46,871 bases of DNA from Streptococcus sp. oral taxon 058 str. F0407 (GCF_000235485.1 NZ_JH378889.1:215895-262765); one strand, 5' to 3'; shown: positions 7,308 to 15,017, counted from the first letter of the stretch. Translations and numbers: made by a program. The notes: generated by a model from the sequence alone, not told the origin.

Positions 7308-7454
7308 TCCAAGCTTAGCAAAGATTTGGAGCGTTTTATGTTGCATCTATCGCTTGGTTCTATGCCACATAACCAGGTTCTGAGAGCTATTGAACTCTTC
7401 GGCACACAAGTGGCACCCAAAGTCCGAGCATATTTTGCCATGAAAGAGGCTTAA
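7308..7454 (+). pseudogene. 3' remnant of a luciferase-like flavin monooxygenase gene
   Basis: The in-frame stretch ends LERFMLHLSLGSMPHNQVLR, then AIELFGTQVAPKVRAYFAMK, EA and a stop. This is the usual C-terminus of LLM-class flavin-dependent oxidoreductases. There is a stop (TGA) at 7305-7307 and nothing upstream in 7151-7304 gives the flavin-binding body, so only about the last 48 codons survive. Confidence 0.7.
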
Positions 7455-7524
7455 TAAAAAATCCTAATCAAGCTGATAAAAAATCTATATAACAACTATT
7501 TTAAAAAAGTAATAAACAGAAAAG

Positions 7525-7568
7525 AATCTCTGAAAGGCTAGTAAAATCAAGCTTTTCAGAGATTTTTT
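7525..7568 (+). terminator. Terminator upstream of the UROD/ABC operon
   Basis: AATCTCTGAAAGGCT (7525-7539) with AGCTTTTCAGAGATT (7550-7564), one G-U pair, then a T run. It probably ended the lost monooxygenase gene and insulates the operon that begins about 100 bp later. Confidence 0.75.
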
Positions 7569-7605
7569 CTTTATAGATATAAAAATTTCCAATCGGGTTG
7601 ATAGT

Positions 7606-7617
7606 CAATATATATTG
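7606..7617 (+). promoter_or_regulatory. Palindrome in the probable UROD/ABC operon promoter region
   Basis: CAATATATATTG is a perfect 12-bp palindrome, set in a wider CCAAT...ATTGG repeat (7590-7619). TATATT at 7611-7616 could be the -10 with a poor TTCCAA 18 bp upstream. Either a weak promoter or an operator; only a guess. Confidence 0.3.
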
Positions 7618-7642
7618 GGAAAAGGGAAAAAGGAGTGGTAAG

Positions 7643-7684
7643 ATGGTTTCAATCCAAATGGAAGGAGAAAGGTATGGCAAGTAA
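7643..7684 (+). CDS. 13-codon upstream ORF overlapping the first UROD-like gene
   Basis: MVSIQMEGERYGK, with AAGGAG at 7630-7635 well placed seven bases before its ATG. It ends 11 bases inside the next gene, in another frame, so its translation would run across that gene's ribosome site. It could couple or regulate translation; no amino acid is over-represented. Confidence 0.35.
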   Translation: MVSIQMEGERYGK

Positions 7685-8678
7685 AAGAGATCTAGTCTTT
7701 AGAGCGATTCGAGGCGATGAAGTGGAAAGAGTTCCTGTGGGATTTTGGTTTCATTTTGTAACACTGGAAGAAAAGGGACAGGGATTAAATAATCCACGTA
7801 TCTTTCAAAAAAGTGTTGATGGACATCGCAACTATGTGGAAAGGATTCACCCTGATTTTGTCAAAGTCATGAGCGACGGTTTTTTCCTTTATCCAAGTAA
7901 TGTCTACAGTTCTAAGGTTACAAGCATTCAGGAGCTGGCTTCTATTGAGTCGATTGGTGAGGGACACCCGTGGATTCAGCAACAGGTAGAAGTGGTACAA
8001 GCGATTCGAGAGACCTTTACTGAAGAGATCGCTTCTTTCTACAATATCTTTTCACCTATCTCCTACCTCAAGCGCTGGTTCCGTACAGAAACTTCACGGG
8101 GAGATAAGGAAGTGGCTGATCTATTGCTTGAAAATCCTGAGCGATTCAGAGCTGTTTTAGATGTGATTGCAAAAGACATTGCTTTCTTAACTCAGAAAAT
8201 CATCCAGGAAGGTGGTGTTGACGGTATTTATCTCAGCACCCAGGAAATTCAAGATGAGCGTATCACACCAGGACTCTATCAAACCTATATCGAACCGAGC
8301 AATATAGCTGTTTTAAAGGCGGCTAATCAAGTTGGTGGGACTAATATCCTTCATATCTGTGGTTTTGAAGGTGCGAGTAATGATGTGACGATATTTAAGG
8401 ATTATCCAGCTCAAGTTGTCAATTGGGCGACTCATCATGAGGATGTTAGTTTGACACGGGGTCAGGAGTTGTTTCAAGGCAAGGCTGTTTTAGGTGGATT
8501 TGAAAATGGTAAGAAAAGCTTGCTTTATCGAGGTTCTAAAGCGGAATTGCAAAATGAAACAAGGCGGTTACTGGCTGAAGCTGGTAGTAAAGGAGTTCTT
8601 CTGGGAGCTGACTGTACTGTTCCAGATGACTTTGACTTAGAGAGGTTGGACTGGATTCGGCAGGCAGCGGTTCTCTAA
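7674..8678 (+). CDS. UROD/MtaA-fold protein, putative zinc methyltransferase (paralog 1)
   Basis: A 334-aa cytoplasmic protein of the uroporphyrinogen decarboxylase family. Streptococci generally do not make haem, and no haem genes are nearby, so uroporphyrinogen decarboxylation is improbable. The protein keeps H227-x-C229 (LHICGFEG) and C314 (GADCTVP), the His-x-Cys ... Cys zinc pattern of MtaA/MtbA and, in the same superfamily, MetE, where zinc activates a thiol as methyl acceptor. Other blocks are RVPVGFWFHF near 19, PDFVKVMSDGFF near 60 and GGFENGKKS near 280. The start at 7674 is chosen for GAAGGAGAAAGG just upstream. The gene leads an operon with a second copy and an ABC importer. The substrate is unknown. 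Confidence 0.85.
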   Translation: MASKRDLVFRAIRGDEVERVPVGFWFHFVTLEEKGQGLNNPRIFQKSVDGHRNYVERIHPDFVKVMSDGFFLYPSNVYSSKVTSIQELASIESIGEGHPWIQQQVEVVQAIRETFTEEIASFYNIFSPISYLKRWFRTETSRGDKEVADLLLENPERFRAVLDVIAKDIAFLTQKIIQEGGVDGIYLSTQEIQDERITPGLYQTYIEPSNIAVLKAANQVGGTNILHICGFEGASNDVTIFKDYPAQVVNWATHHEDVSLTRGQELFQGKAVLGGFENGKKSLLYRGSKAELQNETRRLLAEAGSKGVLLGADCTVPDDFDLERLDWIRQAAVL

Positions 8679-8690
8679 AAAGGAGGAGCT

Positions 8691-8894
8691 ATGAAAAGTA
8701 AAAGATGGGGCATCTTCATTGTCGTTGTTGGTTTGCTGGCCTTGGTCGCCATAAGCGTCGTAAAAAATGAGCACTGCAAAAATGGAGAGAGATGTCGTGG
8801 AGTTCAGGATTTTTCCAAGTCCAGTCTCCCCTTTCTACGCTCGAATAATATCGCAAGCAGTTTATTAGTTGAAAAAGTAAGAAATGGAGAATAA
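8691..8894 (+). CDS. 67-aa membrane-anchored peptide, unknown
   Basis: Begins MKSKRWGIFIVVVGLLALVA, a basic start and one strong membrane helix or signal anchor, then about 40 polar residues with Cys 29 and Cys 35 (EHCKNGERCRG). An AAGGAGGAG box sits five bases upstream of the ATG, and the gene fits exactly between the two UROD-like genes (12-base and 2-base gaps), which argues for expression. The N-terminus looks like that of the substrate-binding protein two genes on (MSKKAWIIGGVAVVAVIG), so it may instead be the stump of a deleted, duplicated binding-protein gene. Confidence 0.55.
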   Translation: MKSKRWGIFIVVVGLLALVAISVVKNEHCKNGERCRGVQDFSKSSLPFLRSNNIASSLLVEKVRNGE

Positions 8895-8896
8895 GA

Positions 8897-9895
8897 ATGT
8901 CAGAAAAAAGAGAATGGGTTTTAAAAGCATTTAGAGGTGAGAAGGTTGATCGTGTGCCAGTAGGTTTTTGGCACCATTTTACATCAGAAGACGAATGGCT
9001 ACACGGTTTCTCAAATCCAGCCATTATCGAAAAGAATATTCAAGGCCATAAGCGCTTTATCCGAGAAGTTCAGCCAGACTTTATCAAGTTAATGAGTGAT
9101 GGCTACTTTGCATATCCAAATCCAGCGATTGCCAAAGGCAAATCACTTCAAGAATTGGCAACCATTCAACCACTCGGACCAGAGCACGCTTGGATAAAAG
9201 AGCAGGTTGACTTGGTTAAGAAAATCCAGCAAGAATTTACAGAAGATATCGTTGCGATTTACAATATTTTTGCTCCTGTGACCTATCTCAAGTGGCTACT
9301 GGGGGAAGTGTCTGGTGGGGATGACCTCATTGCTGATTTTTTGGTGGAAGACCCTGAAGCCCTCAAGAAGGTGTTGGATGTGATTGCAGAGGATATTGCG
9401 AGTCTCAGCCAAGCCGTCATCGAAGAGGCTGGTGCTGATGGGATCTACCTCAGCGTGCAAAGTATCCAAGATCAACGAGTGTCGGCAACAGATTATCAAG
9501 CTGTCATTGCACCTAGCGAGATAACTGTTCTGGAAGCGGCTAGTGCTGTTGGAGGTGTCACTGTTCTTCATATCTGTGGCTACGAGGGAGCGCGAAATGA
9601 TATTCATCTTTTTGCAGATTATCCAGCCCAAGTCTTTAACTGGGCTGTAGGACCAGAGGGAATCACTCTCAAGGAAGGTCGTGAGATTTTCAAGGGACGT
9701 ACGGTTCTTGGAGGATTCGAAAATGGCAAGACAGGCTTGCTGTATACTGGTGGCAAGGATGCCATTCAGGCTGAGGCAAAGAAACTAGTTGCAGAAGCTG
9801 GGGAACAGGGCTTGGTACTTGGGGCGGATTGTACCATTCCAAGTGATATTGCAGTTGAACGTATCCAGTGGGTGAGAGAAGCGCTTGAAAACTAA
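8897..9895 (+). CDS. UROD/MtaA-fold protein, putative zinc methyltransferase (paralog 2)
   Basis: A 332-aa paralog of the protein at 7674, alike along its whole length and of nearly the same size. It keeps H225-x-C227 (LHICGYEG) and C312 (GADCTIP), with the same 85-residue spacing between the second and third ligand. The RVPVGFWHHF, PDFIKLMSDGYF and GGFENGKTG blocks are also kept. Two diverged copies side by side suggest either a heteromer or two linked steps, such as demethylation of an imported compound and transfer to a thiol. Start at 8897 has GGAG eight bases upstream (AATGGAGAATAAGA). Stop is 11 bases before the binding-protein gene, so one transcript is likely. Confidence 0.85.
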   Translation: MSEKREWVLKAFRGEKVDRVPVGFWHHFTSEDEWLHGFSNPAIIEKNIQGHKRFIREVQPDFIKLMSDGYFAYPNPAIAKGKSLQELATIQPLGPEHAWIKEQVDLVKKIQQEFTEDIVAIYNIFAPVTYLKWLLGEVSGGDDLIADFLVEDPEALKKVLDVIAEDIASLSQAVIEEAGADGIYLSVQSIQDQRVSATDYQAVIAPSEITVLEAASAVGGVTVLHICGYEGARNDIHLFADYPAQVFNWAVGPEGITLKEGREIFKGRTVLGGFENGKTGLLYTGGKDAIQAEAKKLVAEAGEQGLVLGADCTIPSDIAVERIQWVREALEN

Positions 9896-9906
9896 AGGAG
9901 AAAAAG

Positions 9907-10785
9907 ATGAGTAAAAAAGCATGGATTATCGGTGGTGTAGCAGTTGTTGCAGTAATTGGGGCAACGATTATCGGGAGAAGTTTAGCTGGCGCTCCGGCCA
10001 AGGAGGGAGAAACGGCTTCATCTGCTGAAGTCATAACCTTGAAGGTTGCCCATACACAAAACTACGTACCTTATGACTTTGTCAATGAAAAAGGGGAATC
10101 AGATGGTTATGAAGTAGCTGTTTTGAAGGCTGTTGATGAGAAGTTGGCAAACTATAAATTTGAATATACGGGTACCAGTGATGACGACCTCTTGATTGGT
10201 CTGGAATCAGGCAAGTACGACATCGGAACCAAGGGAGCTTGGTACACAGAAGAACGAGCTAAAAAGTTTGTCATTCCATCTGAACCAGTCGGAGCGAGCA
10301 TCATCGGATTTACTGTCAGAAAAGAAGATGAACAGAAATACAAAACCATTGATGACTTTGCCAAGAATAAAGGGAAATTGGTTCCCATCTCTCCCCAGAA
10401 TGCTCAATGGAATGTCATCACCAGCTACAATGAAAAACATCAGGATGCACCGATTGAGCTAACTGCAGCGGAATCCTTTAAGGTGTCAGATGCCTATGCC
10501 TGGGTCTTAGAAGGACGTTATGATGCCTTCTTTGATATCAAACTGTCTTTTGAAAAAGCAGTTACCGCAGAAGATGGCCCTTACCACCAATATGCGGATA
10601 AACTCAGCTGGTTTCCATATAAAGGCATTCCAACTTATCCCTTGATTCACCGTGATGAAAAGGGTGAGAAATTTGCTAAAGAATATGAAAAAGCAATCAA
10701 AGAGTTGAAAGAAGATGGCACGCTTGCTAAGCTATCTCAGCAATATTTCAAAGAAGATGTCTTTAGTTACGTAGACAAAGACTAG
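9907..10785 (+). CDS. Amino-acid-type ABC transporter substrate-binding protein
   Basis: A 292-aa family 3 solute-binding protein (the type that binds polar amino acids or cystine). A basic N-terminus and hydrophobic helix (residues 5-23) precede SLAGAPAK, where position 29 is Ala in the place the lipobox Cys (LAG-C) would have. It is therefore expected to be anchored by an uncleaved helix or released, not lipidated. The mature part begins ITLKVAHTQNYVPYDFVNEK; LLIGLESGKYDIG and FKVSDAYAWVLEGRYDAFFD are typical two-lobe segments. It should deliver the ligand to the permease pair encoded next. Ligand unknown; the linked UROD-like genes suggest a sulfur or methylated amino acid. AAAGGAG lies just before the ATG. 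Confidence 0.9.
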   Translation: MSKKAWIIGGVAVVAVIGATIIGRSLAGAPAKEGETASSAEVITLKVAHTQNYVPYDFVNEKGESDGYEVAVLKAVDEKLANYKFEYTGTSDDDLLIGLESGKYDIGTKGAWYTEERAKKFVIPSEPVGASIIGFTVRKEDEQKYKTIDDFAKNKGKLVPISPQNAQWNVITSYNEKHQDAPIELTAAESFKVSDAYAWVLEGRYDAFFDIKLSFEKAVTAEDGPYHQYADKLSWFPYKGIPTYPLIHRDEKGEKFAKEYEKAIKELKEDGTLAKLSQQYFKEDVFSYVDKD

Positions 10786-10817
10786 ACCAGAAATTCCAAG
10801 ACTAGAAAGGGTTTTGC

Positions 10818-11510
10818 ATGGTTTCTTATGATTTTTCCAAGGTCTTTCAGTTTTTGCCGACCTTATTGCAGGCACTTCCTATGACCTTGTCCATTCTCTT
10901 TTTTACCACTCTTCTTGGTTCCCTTTTTGGAGGTCTCTTGGCCTGGGCGCAAGTAGGAGAAGACAAGAGTTTTGCAGCAATTTCTAAAGGTTATATCTTT
11001 ACCCTTCGTTGTACACCGCCGATTGTCTTGCTTTTTCTAGTTTTTTATGGTTTGCCAGAATTTCTGAAATGGTGGCTGGGTTTGGATATCAACAACTGGT
11101 CTAAAACTATTTTTGTTCTCCTGACGATGATTCTCTTGTTTGCAGCTATTGTTGCTGAGGTTTTCAAGGCGGCCTATCAAGCTATTCCAAAGGGGCAGAC
11201 AGAGGCCGGGCTTAGTATTGGTTTGACTCCAAGTCAGACCTTCTGGAGGATCATTTTTCCCCAAGCTTTTCAGGTTGCTCTTCCTAATATAACGACCGCT
11301 ATTCTCAATCTTATGCGGGATGCTGCCTTGGCCTATACGATTGGTTTTGTTGATGTCATGGGTGCAGGCAATCTCTTGATCAGTCGCAATTTGGGGAACT
11401 ACTCGCTGGAAACCTATACGGCAGTTGCGCTTCTTTACTGGGGGATTGCTTTGGTTATTTCTAGTTTGAGTCGTTTACTTGAGAAGTCTTTGGAAACAAA
11501 AGGGAGGTAA
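10818..11510 (+). CDS. Amino-acid-type ABC transporter permease 1
   Basis: A 230-aa inner membrane subunit of the HisM/GlnP permease family with about five helices. It carries the EAA loop that contacts the ATPase (VFKAAYQAIPKGQTEAGLSI, about residues 114-133) and the usual LRCTPPIVLLFLVFYGLPE segment near 55-75. It lies 32 bases after the binding-protein gene, with AGAAAGG upstream, and 3 bases before the second permease. Together they should form a heterodimeric channel. Very hydrophobic, no odd residues noted. Confidence 0.93.
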   Translation: MVSYDFSKVFQFLPTLLQALPMTLSILFFTTLLGSLFGGLLAWAQVGEDKSFAAISKGYIFTLRCTPPIVLLFLVFYGLPEFLKWWLGLDINNWSKTIFVLLTMILLFAAIVAEVFKAAYQAIPKGQTEAGLSIGLTPSQTFWRIIFPQAFQVALPNITTAILNLMRDAALAYTIGFVDVMGAGNLLISRNLGNYSLETYTAVALLYWGIALVISSLSRLLEKSLETKGR

Positions 11511-11513
11511 GAA

Positions 11514-12236
11514 ATGGACATAGACTATATTGTAAAGACCTTTCTGGAGACCTTGAAAGGTGTGCCAATCACCTTGGTCATCATGATTGTGGCTATGGTC
11601 TTAAGCTTTTTACCTGCTCTATTTTTAGCATTGGGGCAGATTTACAAGGTTCGAGGGGTGAGAAGTTTTTCTCTAGTCTATCTGGCTTTTATCCGAGCGA
11701 CCCCTCCGATTTTATTGATTCTCTTCTTTTATAGTTTGTTTCCAAGTCTGCTGAATCAATTTTTCAAAAGTATAGGAAGTGACTTTGATATTTTCAAGCT
11801 TGATCCTCTCTACTATGCCTTTATCATTTATAGTCTGATGACGGTCGGGAGTTTGTCGGAGATTTTGCGTTCAGCTATCTTGACGGTGGACAAGGGACAA
11901 TTAGAGGCGGCGCATGCGATTGGCTTGACCACGACACAAGCCTATCTAAGGATCGTTTTTCCTCAAGCCCTGCGCTCAGCCTTACCTAACTTGGCCAATC
12001 TAGTGATCAATATCGTCAAAGGGACTTCCCTGGTCTTTGTCATGACTATCAAGGATATTACTGCTATTGCCCGTGTAGAAGCGTCCTACGGTTACCAGTA
12101 TTTTGAGTCTTATTTTGTGATCTTTTTGCAGTATATTTTGATCTGTGGTTTGATTCAGTGGGGCTTCTCCCTACTGGAGAAAGGCTATGTGAAAAAAGAA
12201 AAGAACGCGAAAGCATCTAGCGCGCATTTTGTATAG
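11514..12236 (+). CDS. Amino-acid-type ABC transporter permease 2
   Basis: A 240-aa permease of the same family as its neighbour, paralogous but diverged. It shows FIRATPPILLILFFYSLFPS near 61-80 and the EAA loop ILRSAILTVDKGQLEAAHAI near 118-137. The C-terminus is basic (KKEKNAKASS) and cytoplasmic. GGGAGG ends six bases upstream of the ATG, inside the end of the first permease gene, so the two are translated together. It ends nine bases before the ATPase gene. Confidence 0.93.
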   Translation: MDIDYIVKTFLETLKGVPITLVIMIVAMVLSFLPALFLALGQIYKVRGVRSFSLVYLAFIRATPPILLILFFYSLFPSLLNQFFKSIGSDFDIFKLDPLYYAFIIYSLMTVGSLSEILRSAILTVDKGQLEAAHAIGLTTTQAYLRIVFPQALRSALPNLANLVINIVKGTSLVFVMTIKDITAIARVEASYGYQYFESYFVIFLQYILICGLIQWGFSLLEKGYVKKEKNAKASSAHFV

Positions 12237-12245
12237 GAGGACAGG

Positions 12246-13010
12246 ATGTTACAAGTAGAACATATCGCAAAAACATTTGGTGAGAGGCAGGTACTGGAGG
12301 ATGTCAATCTCCAGGTCAACCAAGGGGATGTCGTCGTTATTTTAGGACCATCAGGTTCGGGGAAAACGACCTTTCTCCGTTGCCTCAACCACTTAGAAAA
12401 AGCTGACAGTGGCCGTCTGACTTTGGCAGGAAAGACTTATGACTTAGCCAAATTAAGCAAGAAAGATATTCTAGAAATTCGCCAAAAAACAGCCTTTGTT
12501 TTCCAACACTACAATCTCTTTGCAAATAAAACTGCTCTGGAAAATATTCTAGAAGGCCTAATCGTAGCTCGAAAAGTTTCCAAGGAAGAAGCGGTCAAAC
12601 GTGCAGAATCTGCCTTGGAAAAAGTTGGTTTACTAGCCTATAAAGACTACTACCCTTCCCAGCTATCTGGAGGGCAACAACAACGAATAGGGATTGCGCG
12701 TGCCATCGCCGTCAAGCCCGAGGTCATTTTGCTAGATGAACCAACATCTGCACTAGATCCTGAGTTGGTTGGAGATGTTTTGGATGTTCTGAAACAGTTG
12801 GCGGGAGAAGGTGTGACCATGGTAGTCGTCACGCATGAGATGGGATTTGCTAGAGATGTCGCCAACCACGTTATTTTTATGGATGGAGGCCGTATCGTAG
12901 AGGAGAACAACCCACACGATTTCTTTAGTCGTCCACAGGAAGAACGAACCAAGCAGTTCCTGGCTCGTATCTTATCAGACGCTAGCTATAGTGTAGAATA
13001 CATGATTTGA
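12246..13010 (+). CDS. Amino-acid-type ABC transporter ATP-binding protein
   Basis: A 254-aa ATPase of the GlnQ/HisP class that powers the importer from the cytoplasmic side. It has Walker [10 protein letters not shown] near 34, the Q-loop in [11 protein letters not shown] near 82, signature LSGGQQQR near 140, Walker [14 protein letters not shown] near 159 and the switch His in VVTHEMGFA near 197. AGGAGGACAGG precedes the ATG. It is the last gene of the operon; I see no strong terminator after it, only a weak long-loop repeat at about 13098-13159. Confidence 0.96.
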   Translation: MLQVEHIAKTFGERQVLEDVNLQVNQGDVVVILGPSGSGKTTFLRCLNHLEKADSGRLTLAGKTYDLAKLSKKDILEIRQKTAFVFQHYNLFANKTALENILEGLIVARKVSKEEAVKRAESALEKVGLLAYKDYYPSQLSGGQQQRIGIARAIAVKPEVILLDEPTSALDPELVGDVLDVLKQLAGEGVTMVVVTHEMGFARDVANHVIFMDGGRIVEENNPHDFFSRPQEERTKQFLARILSDASYSVEYMI

Positions 13011-13205
13011 TAGTTAAGTGCATTATGAAAGTAATTTATGAAGCAAAGTTCCAATCTATAAACTATGGAAAAAAGGTGTCAGCTTGAAATGACCTTCAGA
13101 AAAAGCTAGGTTTTAGACTCAGATTGGCTTCTTAAGATGATTTGAGGTGCTTTTTCGTACACCCAAGTGGACAATATTATTTTATACTTTTCATTTCTCA
13201 AAAAA

Positions 13206-13238
13206 ATTAAGAAAAATTTAAGCTAGGAGGTGTATACT
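13206..13238 (+). promoter_or_regulatory. CiaR direct repeat and -10 of a small RNA gene
   Basis: ATTAAG (13206-13211), 5 bases, TTTAAG (13217-13222), then 10 bases to TATACT (13233-13238). This is the arrangement of CiaR-activated promoters in Mitis-group streptococci, where the repeat takes the place of the -35 box. Confidence 0.8.
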
Positions 13239-13244
13239 AAGCTC

Positions 13245-13339
13245 ATAAGTTAAGAAGAACTTAACTTAAACTCCTAAAACTTTTTCATAATAATCTCCCT
13301 ATAAAATAAAGTCGCCCAATCAGGCGGCTTATTTTTTGT
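13245..13339 (+). ncRNA. Cia-dependent small RNA (csRNA/ccn family)
   Basis: An RNA of about 95 bases, near the size of the pneumococcal csRNAs. It begins after the CiaR-type promoter, forms a 5' stem (AAGTTAAG 13247-13254 with CTTAACTT 13260-13267), then has an unpaired stretch with CTCCT and TTTTTCATAATAATCTCCC (13281-13299), and ends in a terminator. The reverse complement of that stretch reads GGGAGATTATTATGAAAAA, a Shine-Dalgarno plus start codon, which is how csRNAs block translation of target mRNAs. The remaining gap 13011-13205 shows nothing I can name. Which ccn copy it corresponds to is not decided. The terminator at 6-31 suggests a second copy left of the window. Confidence 0.82.
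13309..13338 (+). terminator. Terminator of the small RNA
   Basis: AAGTCGCC (13309-13316) with GGCGGCTT (13323-13330), one G-U pair, loop CAATCA, then ATTTTTT. The loop is identical to that of the terminator at 6-31. Confidence 0.85.
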
Positions 13340-13390
13340 CTATCTGTAAGCAAGGGCAGTAACTTAGCAATAGAAGAATAGAGGGAAATA

Positions 13391-13399
13391 TGGTATAAT
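13391..13399 (+). promoter_or_regulatory. Extended -10 promoter of uppS-cdsA-rseP-proS
   Basis: TGGTATAAT, with no good -35. Start expected near 13406, about 26 bases before the uppS ATG. Confidence 0.75.
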
Positions 13400-13431
13400 G
13401 AAACGATAGATTTTTGAATAGGAATAAGATC

Positions 13432-14190
13432 ATGTTTAGATTTTTTAAGAAAGATAAAGCTGTGGAAGTGGAGATTCCTGTACAGGTTCCTGCTCACATT
13501 GGCATCATTATGGACGGGAATGGCCGCTGGGCTAAAAAACGGATGCAACCACGAGTTTTTGGTCATAAGGCGGGGATGGAAGCCCTCCAAAAGGTGACCA
13601 AGGCAGCTAATAAACTAGGCGTCAAGGTCATCACAGTTTATGCATTTTCAACTGAAAACTGGACGCGCCCAGATCAAGAGGTCAAGTTTATCATGAACTT
13701 GCCAGTTGAGTTTTATGATAACTACGTTCCTGAATTACATGCAAATAATGTCAAGATTCAGATGATTGGGGAGACAGACCGTCTGCCTAAGCCGACGTTT
13801 GAAGCTTTGAAAAAAGCAGAGGAGTTGACCAAGAACAATACAGGCTTGATTCTCAATTTTGCTCTTAATTATGGTGGTCGTGCTGAAATCACGCAGGCTC
13901 TTAAGAGCTTGACTCAGGAAGTTCTAGATGCCAAAATCAATCCTGGCGATATCACAGAAGATATGATTGGGGATTACCTTTTCACGCAACGCCTACCAAA
14001 GGATTTGCGAGACCCAGATTTGATTATCCGCACGAGTGGTGAGTTGCGTTTGAGTAATTTCTTGCCATGGCAAGCAGCCTATAGCGAGCTTTATTTTACG
14101 GATACCTTGTGGCCTGATTTTGATGAAGCTGCCTTGCAGGAAGCTATTGCTGCCTTTAATCATCGCAATCGCCGATTTGGAGGAGTTTAG
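13432..14190 (+). CDS. uppS: Undecaprenyl pyrophosphate synthase (cis-prenyltransferase)
   Basis: UppS condenses isopentenyl diphosphate onto farnesyl diphosphate to make the C55 carrier lipid for wall and polysaccharide synthesis. The 252-aa protein has the family's HIGIIMDGNGRWAKKR near residue 22 with the catalytic Asp, VYAFSTENWTRP near 75, and the RTSGELRLSNFLPWQ plus SELYFTDTLWPDF signature near 203-230. The start at 13432 (MFRFFKKDKAV) follows AGGAATAAG and gives the usual streptococcal length; a TTG six codons earlier is unlikely. It is first in a run with cdsA, rseP and proS at gaps of 8-16 bases. Confidence 0.97.
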   Translation: MFRFFKKDKAVEVEIPVQVPAHIGIIMDGNGRWAKKRMQPRVFGHKAGMEALQKVTKAANKLGVKVITVYAFSTENWTRPDQEVKFIMNLPVEFYDNYVPELHANNVKIQMIGETDRLPKPTFEALKKAEELTKNNTGLILNFALNYGGRAEITQALKSLTQEVLDAKINPGDITEDMIGDYLFTQRLPKDLRDPDLIIRTSGELRLSNFLPWQAAYSELYFTDTLWPDFDEAALQEAIAAFNHRNRRFGGV

Positions 14191-14198
14191 GAGAAGAT

Positions 14199-15002
14199 AT
14201 GACCAAGGATTTACAAAAGAGAGCATTGTTTGCAGTATTGGCCCTGGCCATTTTTCTTCCAGTCTTATTTGTGGGAGGACTCTTGTTGCAGATAGGGATT
14301 GGTTTGTTAGCGATGCTGGCTGTCCATGAACTCTTGCATATGAAGGGGCTAAAGACCATGACTATCGAGGGCACCTTGACTCTCTTTGCGACCTTTGCTC
14401 TCACAATCCCCTTAGAAAATTACCTAACTTTTTTGCCAGTTGATGGGAATGTGGTTGCCTACAGCGTTTTAATTACGATTATGCTAGGGACCACCGTTTT
14501 CAGTAAAAACTATACGATTGAAGATGCAGTTTTCCCGATTGCGATGAGCTTTTATGTTGGTTTTGGCTTTAACGCCTTACTGGATGCTCGGGTGGCGGGT
14601 TTTGACAAGGTGCTTCTGGCCCTCTTTATCGTCTGGGCGACAGATAGCGCAGCTTACCTGATAGGGATGAATTTTGGCAAGCATAAATTGGCACCAAGAG
14701 TTTCTCCCAATAAGAGTATTGAGGGCTTTATCGGTGGTATTCTAGGTGCGGTACTAGTAACAGCAATCTTCATGCTGGTAGACAGCACAGTTGCTCTCCC
14801 TTATGGGATTTATAGAATGAGTCTCTTTGCCGTCTTCTTCAGTGTGGCAGGTCAGTTTGGTGACTTGATTGAGAGTGCTATGAAACGCCATTTCGGTGTC
14901 AAGGATTCTGGGAAATTTATCCCGGGGCATGGTGGAGTGTTGGATCGTTTTGACAGTATGCTAGTTGTCTTTCCTATCATGCACTTGTTTGGCCTCTTCT
15001 AA
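14199..15002 (+). CDS. cdsA: Phosphatidate cytidylyltransferase
   Basis: CdsA makes CDP-diacylglycerol from phosphatidic acid and CTP, the branch point for phosphatidylglycerol and cardiolipin. The 267-aa protein is a polytopic membrane enzyme with about seven or eight helices. Its C-terminal half carries the family signature: SPNKSIEGFIGG near 168, AGQFGDLIESAMKRHFGVKD near 215 and PGHGGVLDRFDS near 242, which supply the metal-binding Asp residues. A GGAG box lies before the ATG. It sits between uppS and rseP, as in other streptococci, forming an envelope-synthesis operon. Confidence 0.97.
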   Translation: MTKDLQKRALFAVLALAIFLPVLFVGGLLLQIGIGLLAMLAVHELLHMKGLKTMTIEGTLTLFATFALTIPLENYLTFLPVDGNVVAYSVLITIMLGTTVFSKNYTIEDAVFPIAMSFYVGFGFNALLDARVAGFDKVLLALFIVWATDSAAYLIGMNFGKHKLAPRVSPNKSIEGFIGGILGAVLVTAIFMLVDSTVALPYGIYRMSLFAVFFSVAGQFGDLIESAMKRHFGVKDSGKFIPGHGGVLDRFDSMLVVFPIMHLFGLF

Positions 15003-15017
15003 AGAAAGGAATATTGA

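Noticed and set aside
7674..9895. True uroporphyrinogen decarboxylases (hemE)
   Set aside because: No haem pathway genes, two copies, and Cys/His zinc ligands typical of MtaA/MetE-type methyltransferases.
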